Assembly: GCA_945872285.1 (NCBI GenBank)
Contig: CAMBZR010000004.1
Coordinates: 18,117 to 82,116, forward strand
Source of the DNA: Bordetella parapertussis
Lineage (GTDB): Bacteria > Pseudomonadota > Gammaproteobacteria > Burkholderiales > Burkholderiaceae_B
Length of the DNA stretch: 64,000 bases
Direction: 5' to 3'
A model generated the notes under the pieces. The model was not told the DNA's origin. It searched no databases and was given only the letters and a program-made list of their open reading frames with translations. The position numbers were made by a program, and so were the translations under genes. Shown piece by piece: positions 62,566 to 64,000 of the stretch (positions are counted from its first letter, which is position 1; the number at the start of each line of letters is the position of its first letter).

Positions 62566-63642
62566 ATGACACCAGTTAGCCCAAACGCTGCGGTCTATTC
62601 AAGTGCGGCGCTCGTGCAGTGGTCCGCGCAGTTGCTCGAGGCAGCGGGCCTCGAGCCCCGTATGTCACAGGTGGTGGCGCAAACGCTGGTTGAGGGGGAT
62701 TTGCTGGGACACGATACGCATGGTTTAGCGCTCTTGCCGGGTTATCTCAAAGATGTCGAGGCCGGCGGCATGGCGCGACAAGGTGAGTATCGAGTCGTAA
62801 GCGCCAAACCTGCAGCGCAGCTATGGGATGGCATGCGCTTGCCTGGCCCTTGGTTAATCGAACGCGGTCTCGATGTGTTGATCCCGGCCGCGCGCGAGCT
62901 TGGTGTGGCATCGCTTGCGATTAAACGTAGCCATCATATTGCTTGTTTGGCGGTCTACTTGATGCGCGCTGCGCGCGAGGGTTTTCTGATGGTGCTGGCG
63001 AGTTCAGACCCAAATGTGGCCAGCGTGGCGCCCTTTGGCGGTACCCGTGCGGTGTTCACCCCCAACCCCATCGCGATAGGGTTTCCGTGTTCGCATGGTG
63101 ACGTGTTGATTGATATCTCGGCTTCGATCACGACCAACGGCATGTGTAGTCGAAAGGCGGGCGCAGGCGAAAAATTTGCTGAAGAGTGGTTGTTAGATGC
63201 ACAAGGCTTGCCTACCAACGACCCCGCGGTGTTCAATCAAACCCCACCGGGCACCATTTTGCCGCTGGGCGGGTTGTCTTACGGACACAAGGGTTTTGGT
63301 TTAGGTTTGATGGTCGAGGCGCTAACCGGTGGCTTGTCGGGGTTTGGTCGCGCTGACCCGAAAGAGGGTTGGGGGGCTACGGTTAATATCACGCTGTACG
63401 ACCCCGAGGCTTTTGGTGGCAAAAAAGATTTTTTAAAACAAATGGATCACTTGGCCCTTGAGTGCTTGAGTAATCCGCCGCGCCCGGGCGTCTCTAAGGT
63501 GCGTCTGCCGGGTCACGCAGGCTTGGCGGCACGCTCGAGTCAGTTAACTTCTGGGGTCAGACTTCATCCTTCTCTTTTGCCTGGCTTGACGCCTTTTGCC
63601 ACGCGCTTTGGCTTGGCGGCACCTGCCCCGCTTAACGGTTGA
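62566..63642 (+). CDS. Ldh-family (malate/L-lactate/sulfolactate-type) oxidoreductase
   Basis: 358-aa NAD(P)-dependent dehydrogenase of the Ldh_2 fold (PF02615-type), with KRSHHIACLAVYL (catalytic His), FTPNPIAIGFP and SYGHKGFGLGLMVEAL. The family includes L-malate, ureidoglycolate, piperideine-carboxylate and sulfolactate (ComC) enzymes. ATG 62566 with AGAAAGAGAA upstream. The C-terminus (RLHPSLLPGLTPFATRFG) is family-like, so the 79-base overlap with the convergent regulator gene is genuine. Confidence 0.9.
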   Translation: MTPVSPNAAVYSSAALVQWSAQLLEAAGLEPRMSQVVAQTLVEGDLLGHDTHGLALLPGYLKDVEAGGMARQGEYRVVSAKPAAQLWDGMRLPGPWLIERGLDVLIPAARELGVASLAIKRSHHIACLAVYLMRAAREGFLMVLASSDPNVASVAPFGGTRAVFTPNPIAIGFPCSHGDVLIDISASITTNGMCSRKAGAGEKFAEEWLLDAQGLPTNDPAVFNQTPPGTILPLGGLSYGHKGFGLGLMVEALTGGLSGFGRADPKEGWGATVNITLYDPEAFGGKKDFLKQMDHLALECLSNPPRPGVSKVRLPGHAGLAARSSQLTSGVRLHPSLLPGLTPFATRFGLAAPAPLNG

Positions 63643-64000
63643 CTCAGAGCTTGGCCGCCCGCCTTGGCGCCCAGAGTCGCCGCGGCAACGTGCACAGGCG
63701 TCAAGCGTGGGGCTCGCTTGGCAATCTGCACTTTATCGGGTGTGGCATTTTTAAGCCAGCTGACTGAAAACCGTTTGTAAGCACGCGCCATGTGATGGCG
63801 CATCGCGAGTCGGGCGCGCTCGGAGTCTTGCGCTTTGACCGCGCGCAACACTGCGCGATGCTCTTTGATGGCTTGCCCCCAAGTTACCTGGGTGTCAAAG
63901 TAGTTGGCCAGCCTTGAAAACAAGACACCCATGCGCGCATCGAACAGTTGTTCGACCAGACTGGCCAGGACTTGATTACCTGTCGCGCGTGCCAGCACCA
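63564..64000 (-). CDS. GntR-family regulator, FCD domain (N-terminal part outside window)
   Basis: The right edge cuts this gene, and only about 145 codons of the C-terminal half are present. They read as the last helices of an FCD ligand-binding domain (LARATGNQVLASLVEQLF, IKEHRAVLRAVKAQDSERARLAMRHHM with the metal-binding His residues), followed by a long tail of about 50 residues rich in Ala, Gly, Pro and Lys. The winged-HTH is beyond the edge. It probably controls the divergent locus to its left through the palindrome at 61662-61678. Confidence 0.82.
   Translation of the reverse strand, partial: VLARATGNQVLASLVEQLFDARMGVLFSRLANYFDTQVTWGQAIKEHRAVLRAVKAQDSERARLAMRHHMARAYKRFSVSWLKNATPDKVQIAKRAPRLTPVHVAAATLGAKAGGQALSQPLSGAGAAKPKRVAKGVKPGKREG

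Noticed and set aside
1-64000. tRNA genes, rRNA, CRISPR arrays, insertion sequences or prophage
   Set aside because: No cloverleaf-like sequence, repeat-spacer array, transposase or phage gene was noticed; short tRNA-like folds cannot be excluded without a dedicated scan.

Overview
The window reads as one chromosomal contig of a betaproteobacterium of the order Burkholderiales, most likely family Alcaligenaceae (the Bordetella / Achromobacter / Orrella neighbourhood). This is judged from gene order (rluC, HAD phosphatase, maf, yceD-rpmF-plsX-fabHDG-acpP-fabF, rpoE-rseA-rseB-mucD, lepA-lepB-rnc-era-recO), from the abundance of Bug/TctC-type binding proteins, and from a GC content that looks like the mid-50s by eye. 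No species can be named. About 93% is coding, no gap between genes exceeds about 220 bases, and I saw no rRNA, tRNA, CRISPR array, insertion sequence or prophage gene.

Bases 1-21635 are mostly core. They hold rluC (cut by the window edge), a phosphoglycolate-phosphatase-like HAD protein, msrPQ (periplasmic methionine sulfoxide repair), a minus-strand trio (maf, RsmI-like methylase, AmiD-like lipoprotein amidase), the ribosome/fatty-acid operon from a good sigma70 promoter at 5566-5595, the sigmaE envelope-stress module with its protease MucD, and lepA-lepB-rnc-era-recO.

Bases 21657-39585 are an 18-kb accessory catabolic block with no recognisable regulator. It has a minus-strand operon (CoA ligase, acyl-CoA dehydrogenase, ThDP decarboxylase, zinc alcohol dehydrogenase), a plus-strand Bug protein plus SDR, a minus-strand operon (alpha/beta hydrolase, NMT1-type binding protein, Bug protein, RraA-type aldolase), a plus-strand amidase followed by a complete Liv-type ABC transporter, and an enoyl-CoA hydratase. 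Together they suggest uptake of small amides or carboxylic acids, hydrolysis, CoA activation and acyl-chain oxidation. The actual substrate cannot be read from the sequence.

Bases 39718-49322 return to housekeeping and central metabolism: a BI-1/YccA membrane protein, holC-pepA, a CysB-type regulator, a small DUF2325 protein behind a convincing Fur box, an NlpC/P60 lipoprotein, and the acyl-CoA synthetase cluster prpE-glcG-acs.

Bases 49439-58356 deal with amino acids and methylated amines. A polar amino-acid ABC transporter operon has a trans-editing YbaK/ProXp gene embedded between its permeases and its ATPase. It runs tail-to-tail into heterotetrameric sarcosine oxidase (soxBDAG). Bases 58542-64000 carry a small CopD-like membrane protein and a hydroxy-acid catabolic locus: UxaA/GarD-type dehydratase, D-2-hydroxyacid dehydrogenase, SDR, and Ldh-family dehydrogenase. 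At the right edge is a truncated FCD/GntR regulator. A perfect 17-bp palindrome matching the FadR-subfamily operator pattern lies between the divergent arms of this locus, which ties the edge regulator to it.
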